A stretch of 64,000 bases of DNA from positions 1 to 64,000 of the forward strand of contig NZ_JBHTMY010000004.1 of NCBI RefSeq assembly GCF_042679565.1. Reading direction: 5' to 3'. Positions 40,633 to 50,713 of this stretch are shown piece after piece. Origin of the DNA: Namhaeicola litoreus (lineage in GTDB: Bacteria; Bacteroidota; Bacteroidia; Flavobacteriales; Flavobacteriaceae). The number at the start of each line of letters is the position of its first letter. Within the stretch, counting starts at the first letter, position 1. The notes below the pieces were generated by a model, which did not search any database, was not told where the DNA came from, and saw only the letters and a list, made by a program, of their open reading frames with translations. The translations under genes and the position numbers were made by a program.

Positions 40633-42558
40633 CTATTCATTTAAAACATTAAATCTAATTGAGCTCGATGTAAAAACAGTGTGTGTCTGGTTCACAAAAT
40701 CATTTTCATCTGCCTGAAAAATATTCTCTACAAACGTTTGCGGATTGAGATCGATAAGGGGAAACCAAGTACTTTGCACTTGAATTTGAAGCTTATGCCC
40801 TTTTTTAAAAGTATGATATACGTCTTGGAGCTTGATGTGCACTTCTGTGGTCTGATTTGGAACAAAAGGTTTTGGCTGAGAAAAACTATCTCTAAATTTA
40901 CCCCTCATTACCTCACTGCGCACCATTAAATGATAATTACTCATTTTTAAATGGTCTTGCATTCCTTCATAATCTTCTGCGTCTGGTGGGTGGACATCAA
41001 TTATTTTTACGACCCAATCAGCATCTGTACCTGTAGTAGCTACATTTAGATCTGCTGTTATATCACCGATAATGGTAAAGTCATCCGACAATACATCGGT
41101 CTCATAAATCAGAACATCAGGTCTTCTCGCAGCAAATCTTTGATCATCCGTCATATATTTTCTGGGTGTAAATACGGTTTTTATGTCTTCTGAATAAGGG
41201 ACAGGTTTTGTGAGATCACTGTAAAATTTAACTTCTTTTAACGCAGGCTTATTTTCTGATAATTCATTCTTTTCATTTAAATAAAAACGCTTTTCAGAAA
41301 TATTTGTGGGAGGCCAGGAGGTAAAATTACGCCAAACTTTCTTCCCGGAATCAAATACATATGCCTCGGGAAGACCGGTTTCCTTTGAACCCGTGCCTTT
41401 CAAAAAATGATCAAAAAATTTAGCTTCTATATGCTTTTGAAAATTCAATGAGATAGAATCGCCAAAATAATAATTACCTACTTTATTGTCGACATTAGTT
41501 CTAGACCAACCCCCATGATCCCAGGGGCCAAAAACCAATGTATTATAATTATCTGGGTTATTTGCCTCTATGGTTTTATATGTTTCAAGAGGTCCGTAAA
41601 GATCTTCAGCATCGAACAAACCTCCAACCACCATTGTAGCTACGTGTGGTTTGATATTCTTTAAATGTTGAATTATACCCTTGCTCTGCCAAAGGCTATC
41701 GTAATTTGGATGTTCTGTGAGTTCTTTCCAAAAAATATCATCTATTTTTTCTTTCCCTTGAATAGCAGCTTGATCTGGTGTTTCATATTGAAAAAAGTGG
41801 TTTAAATTTTTTAAAGGACCGGCATCTAAAAAGAATTGATATTGGTCTTTGGTCTTTAGATCGGGCATACTGTACCATGCGGAATCTGTTGGCGTGTCTT
41901 TGATCGTACCAAAAAGTGATGTCGCTCTAAAATAACTCAACAAATACGCTCCATTATGGTGAAAATCATCAAAAAAGAAATCTCCAATACAAGCCTGTGG
42001 AGAAGCGGCAACCAATGCGGGGTGGGCATCCAAGGTGGCATATGTCGAATAAAATCCGGGATAAGAAATACCCCAAATCCCCACTTTACCATTGTTATTT
42101 TTCACATTCTTCACCAACCAATCAATGGTGTCATAGGTGTCGCTGCTCTCATCTATGTCTTTTTCACTTTTTTTGTTAGGAATATAGGCTCTCATATTGT
42201 CATAAATACCTTCACTCATCCATCTACCCCTTACATCTTGATATACAACAATGTAGCCATCTTTCATCAAATGCTCATTGGGCCCGATTTTATCTTTAAA
42301 CTGATCCAATCCATAGGGCTTACAGCTATAAGGTGTTCTTTGCATTAAAATGGGATAAGTTTTTGTTTTGTCTTTAGGGGAATAAATGGAAGTAAATAGT
42401 TTAACCCCGTCCCGCATGGTAATAGTTACTTCCTTTTTTGTGTAGTTTTCTTGAACAAAATTTATAGTTTCTGTGGCTGATTTTTTTTCGGTTTTCGTAC
42501 AATTGACAAAGAACAATGAAAGAAAAACAAGGAGAATTGAAAGTACTTTTCTAAGCAT
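40633..42558 (-). CDS. CocE/NonD-family alpha/beta hydrolase lipoprotein
   Basis: A 641-residue protein with a lipobox (LFFVNCTK, Cys about 20). The S15/CocE peptidase fold is complete: nucleophile in GKVGIWGISYPG (Ser about 170), acid in GGLFDAEDLYG, His in FGPWDHGGW, and a C-terminal jelly-roll domain (about 480-640: DITADLNVATTGTDADWVVK...). Members include X-prolyl dipeptidyl peptidases, cocaine esterase and glutaryl-7-ACA acylases. It is likely a periplasmic or surface acyl/peptide hydrolase. Confidence 0.9.
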   Translation of the reverse strand: MLRKVLSILLVFLSLFFVNCTKTEKKSATETINFVQENYTKKEVTITMRDGVKLFTSIYSPKDKTKTYPILMQRTPYSCKPYGLDQFKDKIGPNEHLMKDGYIVVYQDVRGRWMSEGIYDNMRAYIPNKKSEKDIDESSDTYDTIDWLVKNVKNNNGKVGIWGISYPGFYSTYATLDAHPALVAASPQACIGDFFFDDFHHNGAYLLSYFRATSLFGTIKDTPTDSAWYSMPDLKTKDQYQFFLDAGPLKNLNHFFQYETPDQAAIQGKEKIDDIFWKELTEHPNYDSLWQSKGIIQHLKNIKPHVATMVVGGLFDAEDLYGPLETYKTIEANNPDNYNTLVFGPWDHGGWSRTNVDNKVGNYYFGDSISLNFQKHIEAKFFDHFLKGTGSKETGLPEAYVFDSGKKVWRNFTSWPPTNISEKRFYLNEKNELSENKPALKEVKFYSDLTKPVPYSEDIKTVFTPRKYMTDDQRFAARRPDVLIYETDVLSDDFTIIGDITADLNVATTGTDADWVVKIIDVHPPDAEDYEGMQDHLKMSNYHLMVRSEVMRGKFRDSFSQPKPFVPNQTTEVHIKLQDVYHTFKKGHKLQIQVQSTWFPLIDLNPQTFVENIFQADENDFVNQTHTVFTSSSIRFNVLNE

Positions 42559-42594
42559 AAATAATGGTTTTATATTTGGGATAATTTATTTAAC

Positions 42595-43413
42595 CTACTC
42601 ACCAATTTCGCCTAACTGATAACCCTCAACATAAGCAATTTTTATATTGTTTTCATGAAAGACCCTTTTCACGGTTGCATAGGTTTCGCGAACAGTTTCC
42701 CAATAATTATCGGGTTCAGCATAGGGCCTGATGGCAATCATGACATTGTGTGTATCGAAATTTTCAATTTCTATGAGGGGTTCAGGGTCTTTTAAGACGG
42801 TCGGAATTTCTTTTATCGCCTCCAATAAAAGCTCCTTAACTCTCGGAAAACTTTCTGTATATGGAATGGGAATGGTAACAGCTACTCTTCTTGTACCTAT
42901 TTCAGAATAGTTTGTAAGTATCGAATCAGTAACTTTTGAATTAGGCACAATGAGTGTATTGAAATCACGTGTGATAATTTTTGTATTAAAGATGCCAATT
43001 TCATCTACCCTGCCAAAATTATCTTCAATTTTTATCCAGTCGTTCACTTTGTATGGCTTAAATGATAGTACCAAAATTCCTGAAGCGAAATTTCCTAAAC
43101 TGCCTTGCAAGGCCATACCTATGGCAAATCCTGCCGCAGCCAAAATGGCAATAAAACCAGTTAGATCTGCTCCAATGATAGCTGCTACGATAAACAATAA
43201 ACCAATTTTGAGTAGAACATTCAGAACCGAAACAATGAACGGAGAGATGGTTGGAGAAAAATCTGCTTTTTCGAGAACTAATCTCAACATCTCTGTTAAT
43301 TTGGCAATGATTTTAAGGCCAATCCAAATGATAATTCCTGCCAGAACCAGTTTAGGTATAAAAAAAATGAGTTTTTCTATGGCGATATTCAGGAATTCAT
43401 AAAGTTTGTCCAT
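42595..43413 (-). CDS. Small-conductance mechanosensitive channel (MscS family)
   Basis: A 272-residue protein with three N-terminal helices (about 12-35, 50-75 and 80-110), the third carrying the Gly/Ala-rich pore segment LTGFIAILAAAGFAIGMALQ, then the MscS beta domain (GSLGNFASGILVLSFKPYKVNDWIKI) and a C-terminal alpha/beta part. It opens on membrane tension to release solutes. The ATG at 43413 matches the usual N-terminus better than one 16 codons upstream. Located 53 nt after icmF on the same strand. Confidence 0.92.
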   Translation of the reverse strand: MDKLYEFLNIAIEKLIFFIPKLVLAGIIIWIGLKIIAKLTEMLRLVLEKADFSPTISPFIVSVLNVLLKIGLLFIVAAIIGADLTGFIAILAAAGFAIGMALQGSLGNFASGILVLSFKPYKVNDWIKIEDNFGRVDEIGIFNTKIITRDFNTLIVPNSKVTDSILTNYSEIGTRRVAVTIPIPYTESFPRVKELLLEAIKEIPTVLKDPEPLIEIENFDTHNVMIAIRPYAEPDNYWETVRETYATVKRVFHENNIKIAYVEGYQLGEIGE

Positions 43414-43466
43414 CGTGAGAAATTGGTTTAGTTGATCTTTCAAATGTAATATATTACACAAAAATT

Positions 43467-46400
43467 TTACATATTTCTTCTGTATTGACCTCCAACTTCA
43501 AAAAGAGCATGGGTTATTTGGCCCAATGTACAATATTTGGTAGTTTCCATTAATTCTTCAAATAAATTGTGATTATTAACGGCACTTTTCTGGAGTTTTT
43601 CAATTTGAATTTGAGTAATTTCTTCTCTAAATTTTTTAAGATTTCCAACTGTTTTAATTTGTTGTTCTTTTTCTATTTCAGTTGCGCGAATCACCTCCTG
43701 TGGTAATATGGTAGGTGAACCTTTACTGCTCAAAAAAGTATTTACACCGATGATCGGATAATCACCTGAATGTTTAAGTTCTTCGTAATACAAGCTTTCC
43801 TCTTGAATTTTTGAACGCTGATACATGGTCTCCATAGCCCCTAAAACACCGCCTCTTTCTGTAATTCTATCAAACTCGGCATATACCGCCTCTTCAACCA
43901 AATCGGTCAATTCTTCAATGATAAAAGCACCTTGTAAAGGATTTTCATTTTTTGCCAAGCCCAATTCGTTATTAATAATCAGTTGTATCGCCATGGCTCT
44001 GCGCACCGACTCCTCTGTAGGAGTTGTTATGGCCTCATCGTAGGCATTGGTATGTAAAGAGTTGCAATTGTCATAAATAGCATAAAGGGCTTGTAAGGTA
44101 GTTCTGATGTCATTAAAATCAATCTCTTGCGCGTGTAAACTTCTCCCGGAAGTTTGGATATGGTATTTGAGCATTTGAGCTCTTTCGTTGGCTCCATATT
44201 TTAGTTTCATCGCTTTTGCCCATAATTTACGCGCAACTCTGCCAATCACAGCATACTCCGGATCTACACCGTTAGAGAAAAAGAATGAAAGGTTTGGGCC
44301 GAATTTGTTGATATCCATGCCCCGACTCAAATAATACTCCACATAGGTAAATCCGTTTGAAAGAGTAAAAGCGAGTTGTGAAATGGGATTGGCTCCTGCT
44401 TCCGCAATGTGATAACCTGAGATTGAGACAGAATAAAAATTGCGGATATTATTTTCGATAAAATAAGCTTGTACATCGCCCATAATTTTTAGGGCAAATT
44501 CGGTAGAGAAGATACAGGTGTTCTGTGCTTGATCCTCTTTTAAAATATCTGCTTGAACAGTTCCTCTTACTTTAGAAATTGTTTCCGCTTTGATTTTTTC
44601 ATAAATAGGTTGAGGTAAAACTTGATCTCCGGTTGTGCCCAATAAAAATAGTCCCAATCCACTATTTCCAGGTGGTAACTCTCCTTGATAAACAGGTCTT
44701 TCTATCCCTTTTTTATGGTATGCTTGAAAGATTTTTTTCTCGATTTCTGTTTCTAGTCCTTGAGCAAAAATATATTTTTCACAGGCTTGATCAATGGCTG
44801 TATTCAGGAAAAAACCTAATAACATAGGTGCCGGACCATTGATCGTCATTGAGACCGATGTCAATGGATCACTAAGGTCAAAGCCTGAATACAACTTCTT
44901 CATGTCGTCTAAACAGCAAATCGACACACCCGAATTGCCGATTTTCCCGTAAATATCAGGTCTTCGATCAGGGTCATTTCCGTATAAGGTCACACTGTCA
45001 AAAGCAGTTGATAACCTCTTTGCTTTAGAATCTTTGCTTACATAATGAAATCTGCGATTGGTTCTTTCTGGTCCACCCTCACCGGCAAACATTCTGGTTG
45101 GGTCTTCTTCCGTTCTTTTAAAGGGATAAATTCCTGCGGTAAAGGGGAATTTTCCGGGAAAATTTTCTTGCTGAATCCAAGATAAAATATCTCCCCAAGC
45201 TTTAAACCTGGGCACCGAAATTTTAGGGATTTCTATATGTGATAAAGAGGTGGTATGCGTTTTAACTTCAATTTTTTTATCTCTCACCTGAAACGAAAAA
45301 ACCTTATCGAGGTATCGTTTTTTCTCTTTTTCGAAATTGTAAATTTCTTTCCAATAAGTCTGATTTAATTCGAATTTTAATTTCTGAAAAGTATCATAAA
45401 GAACGGTGCAAATCTGTTCAGTTTGACTTTCTTTAATACCTTTTAAAAATTCTTTGTCCAATCCATGTTCATTCAAAGAAATTTCAGAGCCTGTAAAGGT
45501 TTGTAGTGTTTGATGGATGCCAAATAACTGATCGGCGATTTTGCTTTGCAATTTTACTTGTTTGTCATAGTTTCGATTGTTTTCTACAATCTCTGACAAA
45601 TATCGCGTTCTATTAGGTGGAATTATATACTGCTTTTCGCTACTGTCTTCGGTAGTTTTAAGATGAGTATGAAATGCTTTCCCTGTCTTGGCTTCAATCT
45701 TTTTTAAAATTTCTACATAGAGATTTTGCGTTCCAGGATCGTTAAATTGTGAAGCAATGGTACCAAAGACTGGCATGTGATCAAAACTTGTTGTCCAAAG
45801 CAAGTGATTTCTTTGGTATTGTTTTTTAACATCTCTCAAGGCATCCAATGCACCGCGCTTGTCGAATTTATTTAAAGCGATCACATCTGCATAATCGATC
45901 ATATCAATTTTTTCGAGCTGGGTTGCGGCACCATATTCCGGTGTCATCACATATAAAGCAACATCAGCAAAATCTAATATTTCGGTATCCGATTGACCTA
46001 TACCACTAGACTCCAATAAGATTAAATCGAAATTTGCGGCTTTAAGTACATCCAATCCTTCACTTACATTCTTTGATAATGCTAAATTGGATTGACGTGT
46101 GGCCATTGAACGCATATAAACCCTGGAATTATTTATGGCATTCATTCTTATTCTGTCTCCTAATAAAGCTCCTCCAGTTTTCCTTTTGGTTGGGTCTACA
46201 GAAAGTATAGCGATATGTTTGTCTGGAAAATCATTCAGAAATCTTCTCACTAATTCATCTACCAAGGAAGATTTGCCAGCCCCACCCGTTCCTGTTATTC
46301 CTAAAATGGGCGTATCTTTCTTCTTAAATTGAACCTCTGCAGTTTTATATTTTTGAGGATAGTTTTCAGCTAAAGTGATGAGTCTGGCAATGGTCCCTGA

Positions 46401-46892
46401 AGGATTGTCTCGTAGTGAATTTTCTAAAGACGAATTTATTTGCAAACTGTCCAAAGTAAAATCTGATTGTTTTACTAGATCGTTGATCATTCCTTGAAGT
46501 CCCATGACTCTGCCGTCATCTGGCGAATAGATTCGACAGATGCCATAATCCATCAATTCTTTTATTTCATGAGGTAAAATTACACCACCCCCACCACCAA
46601 AAATCTTTATCTGCGATGCTTCTTTTTCTTGTAGAAGGTCGTACATATATTTGAAATATTCCATGTGTCCCCCTTGATAGGATGTCATGGCAATGGCATT
46701 TGCATCTTCTTGTATCGCCGTATTCACCACTTCCTCTACACTCCTGTCGTGCCCCAAATGAATCACTTCAACCCCTGTGGCTTGAATTATTCTGCGCATG
46801 ACATTAATTGCGGCGTCATGACCATCAAAAAGGGAAGCAGCAGTAACAATTCTAATTTTATGCTTGGGCTGGTAGGGCTTCATTGTATTCAT
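43467..46892 (-). CDS. icmF: Fused isobutyryl-CoA mutase (IcmF)
   Basis: A 1141-residue adenosylcobalamin enzyme. Order of domains: B12-binding (about 12-140, with FDGHDAAINVMRRI supplying the cobalt-ligand His), a MeaB-like G-protein chaperone (about 195-460, Walker A GITGTGGAGKSS and ALNKFDKRG), a linker, and the CoA-mutase catalytic barrel (about 560-1060, e.g. RTNRRFHYVSK, SVSISGYHIAEAGANPISQL). IcmF isomerises isobutyryl-CoA and butyryl-CoA (or isovaleryl/pivalyl-CoA) while its G domain protects the cofactor. It links branched-chain amino-acid catabolism to central metabolism. Full length, alone on this strand between mscS and trkH. Confidence 0.93.
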   Translation of the reverse strand: MNTMKPYQPKHKIRIVTAASLFDGHDAAINVMRRIIQATGVEVIHLGHDRSVEEVVNTAIQEDANAIAMTSYQGGHMEYFKYMYDLLQEKEASQIKIFGGGGGVILPHEIKELMDYGICRIYSPDDGRVMGLQGMINDLVKQSDFTLDSLQINSSLENSLRDNPSGTIARLITLAENYPQKYKTAEVQFKKKDTPILGITGTGGAGKSSLVDELVRRFLNDFPDKHIAILSVDPTKRKTGGALLGDRIRMNAINNSRVYMRSMATRQSNLALSKNVSEGLDVLKAANFDLILLESSGIGQSDTEILDFADVALYVMTPEYGAATQLEKIDMIDYADVIALNKFDKRGALDALRDVKKQYQRNHLLWTTSFDHMPVFGTIASQFNDPGTQNLYVEILKKIEAKTGKAFHTHLKTTEDSSEKQYIIPPNRTRYLSEIVENNRNYDKQVKLQSKIADQLFGIHQTLQTFTGSEISLNEHGLDKEFLKGIKESQTEQICTVLYDTFQKLKFELNQTYWKEIYNFEKEKKRYLDKVFSFQVRDKKIEVKTHTTSLSHIEIPKISVPRFKAWGDILSWIQQENFPGKFPFTAGIYPFKRTEEDPTRMFAGEGGPERTNRRFHYVSKDSKAKRLSTAFDSVTLYGNDPDRRPDIYGKIGNSGVSICCLDDMKKLYSGFDLSDPLTSVSMTINGPAPMLLGFFLNTAIDQACEKYIFAQGLETEIEKKIFQAYHKKGIERPVYQGELPPGNSGLGLFLLGTTGDQVLPQPIYEKIKAETISKVRGTVQADILKEDQAQNTCIFSTEFALKIMGDVQAYFIENNIRNFYSVSISGYHIAEAGANPISQLAFTLSNGFTYVEYYLSRGMDINKFGPNLSFFFSNGVDPEYAVIGRVARKLWAKAMKLKYGANERAQMLKYHIQTSGRSLHAQEIDFNDIRTTLQALYAIYDNCNSLHTNAYDEAITTPTEESVRRAMAIQLIINNELGLAKNENPLQGAFIIEELTDLVEEAVYAEFDRITERGGVLGAMETMYQRSKIQEESLYYEELKHSGDYPIIGVNTFLSSKGSPTILPQEVIRATEIEKEQQIKTVGNLKKFREEITQIQIEKLQKSAVNNHNLFEELMETTKYCTLGQITHALFEVGGQYRRNM

Positions 46893-47001
46893 ACTTGAAA
46901 ATTTAAAAGTGCAATTTACTCAAAATTTGACCATCCTAAAGCTCCTAAAATTAGTCGCAGGTTGATAATAATGTAAAAAAATGTTAAAAAAAAGCAGAAG
47001 T

Positions 47002-48525
47002 TTAGATGTTTTTCCAGAAAGCAGGCGTAAAAATTATTAGAACTGTAAAAAGCTCTAACCTTCCTAATAGCATTAAAAAGGAAGACCACCATTTGCCTGC
47101 AGGAGGCAGACTATCGTAATTGTTTACCGGACTCAAATCTCCAAAAGCTGGACCAACGTTACCCAAGGACGATGCTGCCGCTCCTAAGGAAGTAATAAAA
47201 TCTATGCCCATGGCGCTAAAAACTAAGGAACCAAAGACAAATACCACTAAATATAAAATGAAAAAAGCCATGATGTTAAATACAATGCCTCGTGTTACAG
47301 GTTTGTCGTTATAGCGAACAGGTATAATTGCATTGGGGTGTATGGTTCTTTTGAATTCTAAAAATCCATTTTTAATCATGATGATATGGCGTACAATTTT
47401 AACACCACCGGCAGTTGATCCCGCCGAAGCTCCGGAGAACATCATCACGAAAAACATGACAGTTAAAAATGGTGACCAAATGGTGAAATCAGCTGAAACA
47501 AATCCGGTGGTAGTAATCACAGCGAGCACTTGAAAAAGTGCATGTCGGAAAGAACTTTCCAATTCGCCATAAATCATAGGATGCGCTATCAACTGAATAT
47601 CGGTTGGTAATTTTGAAACATTTGCAAAGTTATAAATGACATAAGTGGAAATCGCCGTTAGCATGAATACCCCGATTAAATAAACCTTAAATTCTTCATC
47701 TTGAAAGGCTTTTTTGAACTTTCCTTTTGCGATATAATAACTCAAGACAAAATTTGTACCCGCTATAAACATGAATACGATAATAATATACTGAATCAAT
47801 GGTTGATCGTTCCAATAGGCAATACTCGCATTTTTAGTAGAAAAACCACCTGTGGAAAGGGTACTCATGGCATGATTAATCGCATCGAAAAAATTCATAC
47901 CTGCCAGTTTCAGCAAAAATGTTTCAATAAGTGTTAAGCTGAAATACAATACCCATAAACGTTTTGCTGTATCGGTAATCCTGGGATGTAATTTATCTGT
48001 AGAAGGTCCCGGGGCTTCCGCGGCGAACATTTGCATACCTCCAATGCCCAGCAATGGCAAAATAGCGATGGCCATAACGATAATTCCCATACCTCCAATC
48101 CAATGCGTTGTGCTGCGCCATAATAACAAACCTTTTGGCAGAGATTCAATATCATTTAATATACTTGCACCTGTGGTTGTATATCCCGACATCGTCTCAA
48201 AGAAAGCATCGGTAAAACTGGGAATATTTTCTGTAATATAGTATGGAAGAGCTCCTGAAAAAGACATCACAATCCAACCCAAAGCAACAACCAAATACCC
48301 TTCCCTTTTTTTGATTTCTTTCTTAAAACCTTTGGTGGCAAATTGAGAAATTCCTCCAATGGCAATAGATAGTAAACCGGAAATCAAGATTCCTCTGGTG
48401 GCAGCTTCGTGATTTACGAAACTAACCAAGGCAGAAATAAGCATAAAACCACCATTAAAAATGAGTAAAAAACCCATCATTTGAATGATGATTTTTATAT
48501 TGAGTTTTCTAATTATTCGTTGCAC
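47002..48525 (-). CDS. trkH: Trk potassium uptake protein TrkH
   Basis: A 507-residue potassium channel/transporter subunit with four repeated pore motifs, each a helix-P-loop-helix unit, visible at SGYTTTGASIL, STGGFSTKNAS, TTTGFVSADFT and ASSLGNVGPAFG, which supply the selectivity filter. It works with the cytosolic TrkA gate. It follows trkA directly: the trkA stop and the trkH start are adjacent (48526/48525). Confidence 0.95.
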   Translation of the reverse strand: MQRIIRKLNIKIIIQMMGFLLIFNGGFMLISALVSFVNHEAATRGILISGLLSIAIGGISQFATKGFKKEIKKREGYLVVALGWIVMSFSGALPYYITENIPSFTDAFFETMSGYTTTGASILNDIESLPKGLLLWRSTTHWIGGMGIIVMAIAILPLLGIGGMQMFAAEAPGPSTDKLHPRITDTAKRLWVLYFSLTLIETFLLKLAGMNFFDAINHAMSTLSTGGFSTKNASIAYWNDQPLIQYIIIVFMFIAGTNFVLSYYIAKGKFKKAFQDEEFKVYLIGVFMLTAISTYVIYNFANVSKLPTDIQLIAHPMIYGELESSFRHALFQVLAVITTTGFVSADFTIWSPFLTVMFFVMMFSGASAGSTAGGVKIVRHIIMIKNGFLEFKRTIHPNAIIPVRYNDKPVTRGIVFNIMAFFILYLVVFVFGSLVFSAMGIDFITSLGAAASSLGNVGPAFGDLSPVNNYDSLPPAGKWWSSFLMLLGRLELFTVLIIFTPAFWKNI

Positions 48526-49875
48526 TTAATTAAAGAATTTTTCTACTTTCGGAACTACTGTAGGTAAACAACAAACGACTACTTTATCATCTTTTTGAAT
48601 TTGAAATCCTCCTAAAGGAATAAGTCCTTTTTTATTTCTAACTACACCACCTATAATGGCATCTCTCGGAAAACTCAGATCTCGAATGATAGACCGAGTA
48701 ATTTTTGAGTCCTCATGTACATTAAATTCTAAAATTTCTGCTTCAACATTATTTAACATGGTCATTTCTAAGACTTCTCCTTTCCTGATATATCTAAAAA
48801 TGCTATTTGCGGCGAGAATTTTTTTATTGATGAGTGTATCTATACCTATATTTTTTGACAATTTAAAAAAGTCGATATTTTCTACGAGGGCTATGGTTCT
48901 TTTAACTCCTTTAGATTTGGCTACAAGACAGGCCATAATATTCGTTTCAGATCTTCCGGTAACGGCTATAAAAGCATCCATTTCATCAACATTTTCTTCC
49001 GTCAATAAATCAACATCACGCCCGTCTCCGTAAATCACAAGTGTATCAGGTAATTTTTCTGCCAAACCAATGGCCTTCGATTTATCTCTTTCAATCAGTT
49101 TAACGTTGAAATCATTTTCTGCCAGATCAACGGCAGTAATATATCCAATTCCGCTTCCACCGAGAATCATTACATCTTTGATCTCTTCGTTAAAAATACC
49201 CGATATTTTTTGGATTTGCTCAACCCCTTCTGGTGTTGTGATAAAATATAAAATATCTTCACGATTAAATACGCTATCTCCTCTTGGAATAATTGTTTCT
49301 TGAGAATCTTTGTGCTTAATGGCCACCGGCATAAAATTTATTTCGCCAAACATATCAGCAGCCTCTTTTACCGTTTTCCCTTCAATCGGCGCTGTTTTCG
49401 CGATTTTCATCCCAAGCATGATCAAGGCACCGTTTTCAAATTCGTGCGAATCTTGAAAGGCTGTATTATCAATCAAACCTTGGATTTCATGCGCGGCTAA
49501 TTCCTCTGTAGAAATAAGTTCATCTATACCCAATGCGGCAAAATCGATTTCTTCTTTATTACTGATTAATTCGGGATCAGAAATACGGGCAATCGTTTTC
49601 TTAGCACCTAATTGTTTGGCAATGACACAAATGGCAATGTTGGTGGTTTCAGAAGATGTTACTGCAATAAGCAAATCGGCATTCCTGATGTCAGCATTTT
49701 TTAAACAAGATACAGAAGTGGCATTATCTTGAATTGTTTTGATATCGAGTCTAGTGTCGGAGTAAATCAGACGTTCTTTGTTTTCGTCGATCAAAGTGAT
49801 CTCGTGCGATTCGTAAGAAAGAAGTTTGGCAAGATGGTATCCCACTTCACCTGCTCCGGCAATAATAATTTTCAT
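48526..49875 (-). CDS. trkA: Trk potassium uptake regulator TrkA
   Basis: A 449-residue cytosolic regulator with two tandem RCK units. Each has an NAD(H)-binding RCK_N domain (GAGEVGYHLAKLLS near residue 6; GGSGIGYITAVDLA near 238) and an RCK_C domain. Nucleotide or c-di-AMP binding to such domains gates TrkH. The ATG at 49875, beginning MKIIIAGAGEVG, is the family start. A -7 promoter box lies 30 nt upstream. Confidence 0.94.
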   Translation of the reverse strand: MKIIIAGAGEVGYHLAKLLSYESHEITLIDENKERLIYSDTRLDIKTIQDNATSVSCLKNADIRNADLLIAVTSSETTNIAICVIAKQLGAKKTIARISDPELISNKEEIDFAALGIDELISTEELAAHEIQGLIDNTAFQDSHEFENGALIMLGMKIAKTAPIEGKTVKEAADMFGEINFMPVAIKHKDSQETIIPRGDSVFNREDILYFITTPEGVEQIQKISGIFNEEIKDVMILGGSGIGYITAVDLAENDFNVKLIERDKSKAIGLAEKLPDTLVIYGDGRDVDLLTEENVDEMDAFIAVTGRSETNIMACLVAKSKGVKRTIALVENIDFFKLSKNIGIDTLINKKILAANSIFRYIRKGEVLEMTMLNNVEAEILEFNVHEDSKITRSIIRDLSFPRDAIIGGVVRNKKGLIPLGGFQIQKDDKVVVCCLPTVVPKVEKFFN

Positions 49876-49905
49876 GAAATTTGAAAACTCAAAGATTATA
49901 TCGTA

Positions 49906-49913
49906 CAAATGTA
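49906..49913 (-). promoter_or_regulatory. Possible -7 box for trkA-trkH
   Basis: On the minus strand TACATTTG matches TAnnTTTG, 30 nt upstream of the trkA start codon and in the gap shared with divergent radC. Confidence 0.4.
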
Positions 49914-49948
49914 TACTTTTTCCTTTATATCTTTATCATAAAAAAAGT

Positions 49949-50647
49949 ATGATCCTCTCAAACAAATCTTTAGGTATTAAAGAATGGAAGGCCGATGATA
50001 AACCTCGGGAAAAATTAATGAGTAAAGGAAAAGAGGCCTTGAGCGATGCAGAATTGCTTGCCATATTAATTGGATCAGGTAACAGAGAGGAAAATGCCGT
50101 ATCACTTTGTCAGCGAATTTTAGGAAGTGTAAACCACAATTTGCTCGAATTAGGAAAATTGGGTATTTCTGATCTGATGAAGTTCAAAGGGATAGGGGAA
50201 GCAAAAGCACTTAGTATCATTACGGCTTTAGAATTGGGAAGGAGAAGAAGACTTGAAGATGCTTTGGTAAAAGCGAATATTTCTTCGAGCAAAGACGTTT
50301 TTGAGTTGATGCAACCTATCATTGGAGAATTAGAATTAGAAGAATTTTGGATAGTTTTTTTGAATAATTCGAACAAAGTTCTCTCAAAACAGAAAATAAG
50401 TTCTGGAGGAATTACGGGAACCGTGGTGGATGTTCGTCTTGTGTTTAAAATGGCGTTAGAGCTTTTTTCTACTGCTATTATTTTATGTCATAACCACCCT
50501 TCAGGGGGATTAAAACCTAGTCAAGCAGATATAAATCTTACACAAAAAATAACAGAAGCAGGCAAGGTTCTGGATATAAAGGTATTAGATCATCTAATCA
50601 TTTCAGGTAATCATTTTTATAGTTTTGCCGATGAAGGAAGAATATGA
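49949..50647 (+). CDS. radC: RadC-family JAB/MPN metalloprotease-like protein
   Basis: A 232-residue protein with an N-terminal helix-hairpin-helix region (SDAELLAILIGSG..., LMKFKGIGEAKALSI) and a C-terminal JAMM domain with Glu, His-x-His and Asp ligands (LCHNHPSGGLKPSQADI). The historical link to DNA repair is doubtful; function remains unclear. The ATG at 49949 is the family-consistent start; an open upstream extension overlaps trkA antisense and is rejected. Confidence 0.9.
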   Translation: MILSNKSLGIKEWKADDKPREKLMSKGKEALSDAELLAILIGSGNREENAVSLCQRILGSVNHNLLELGKLGISDLMKFKGIGEAKALSIITALELGRRRRLEDALVKANISSSKDVFELMQPIIGELELEEFWIVFLNNSNKVLSKQKISSGGITGTVVDVRLVFKMALELFSTAIILCHNHPSGGLKPSQADINLTQKITEAGKVLDIKVLDHLIISGNHFYSFADEGRI

Positions 50648-50713
50648 GCCAAGAGACTAAAGTGTAGACCAAAGTTGAAATAAACCGTACATTTGAGCGA
50701 AAGAAATTACCCT

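Noticed and set aside
49826..49948. An upstream extension of radC by 41 residues.
   Set aside because: It lies entirely antisense to trkA, has an atypical composition, and the ATG at 49949 gives the usual family N-terminus.
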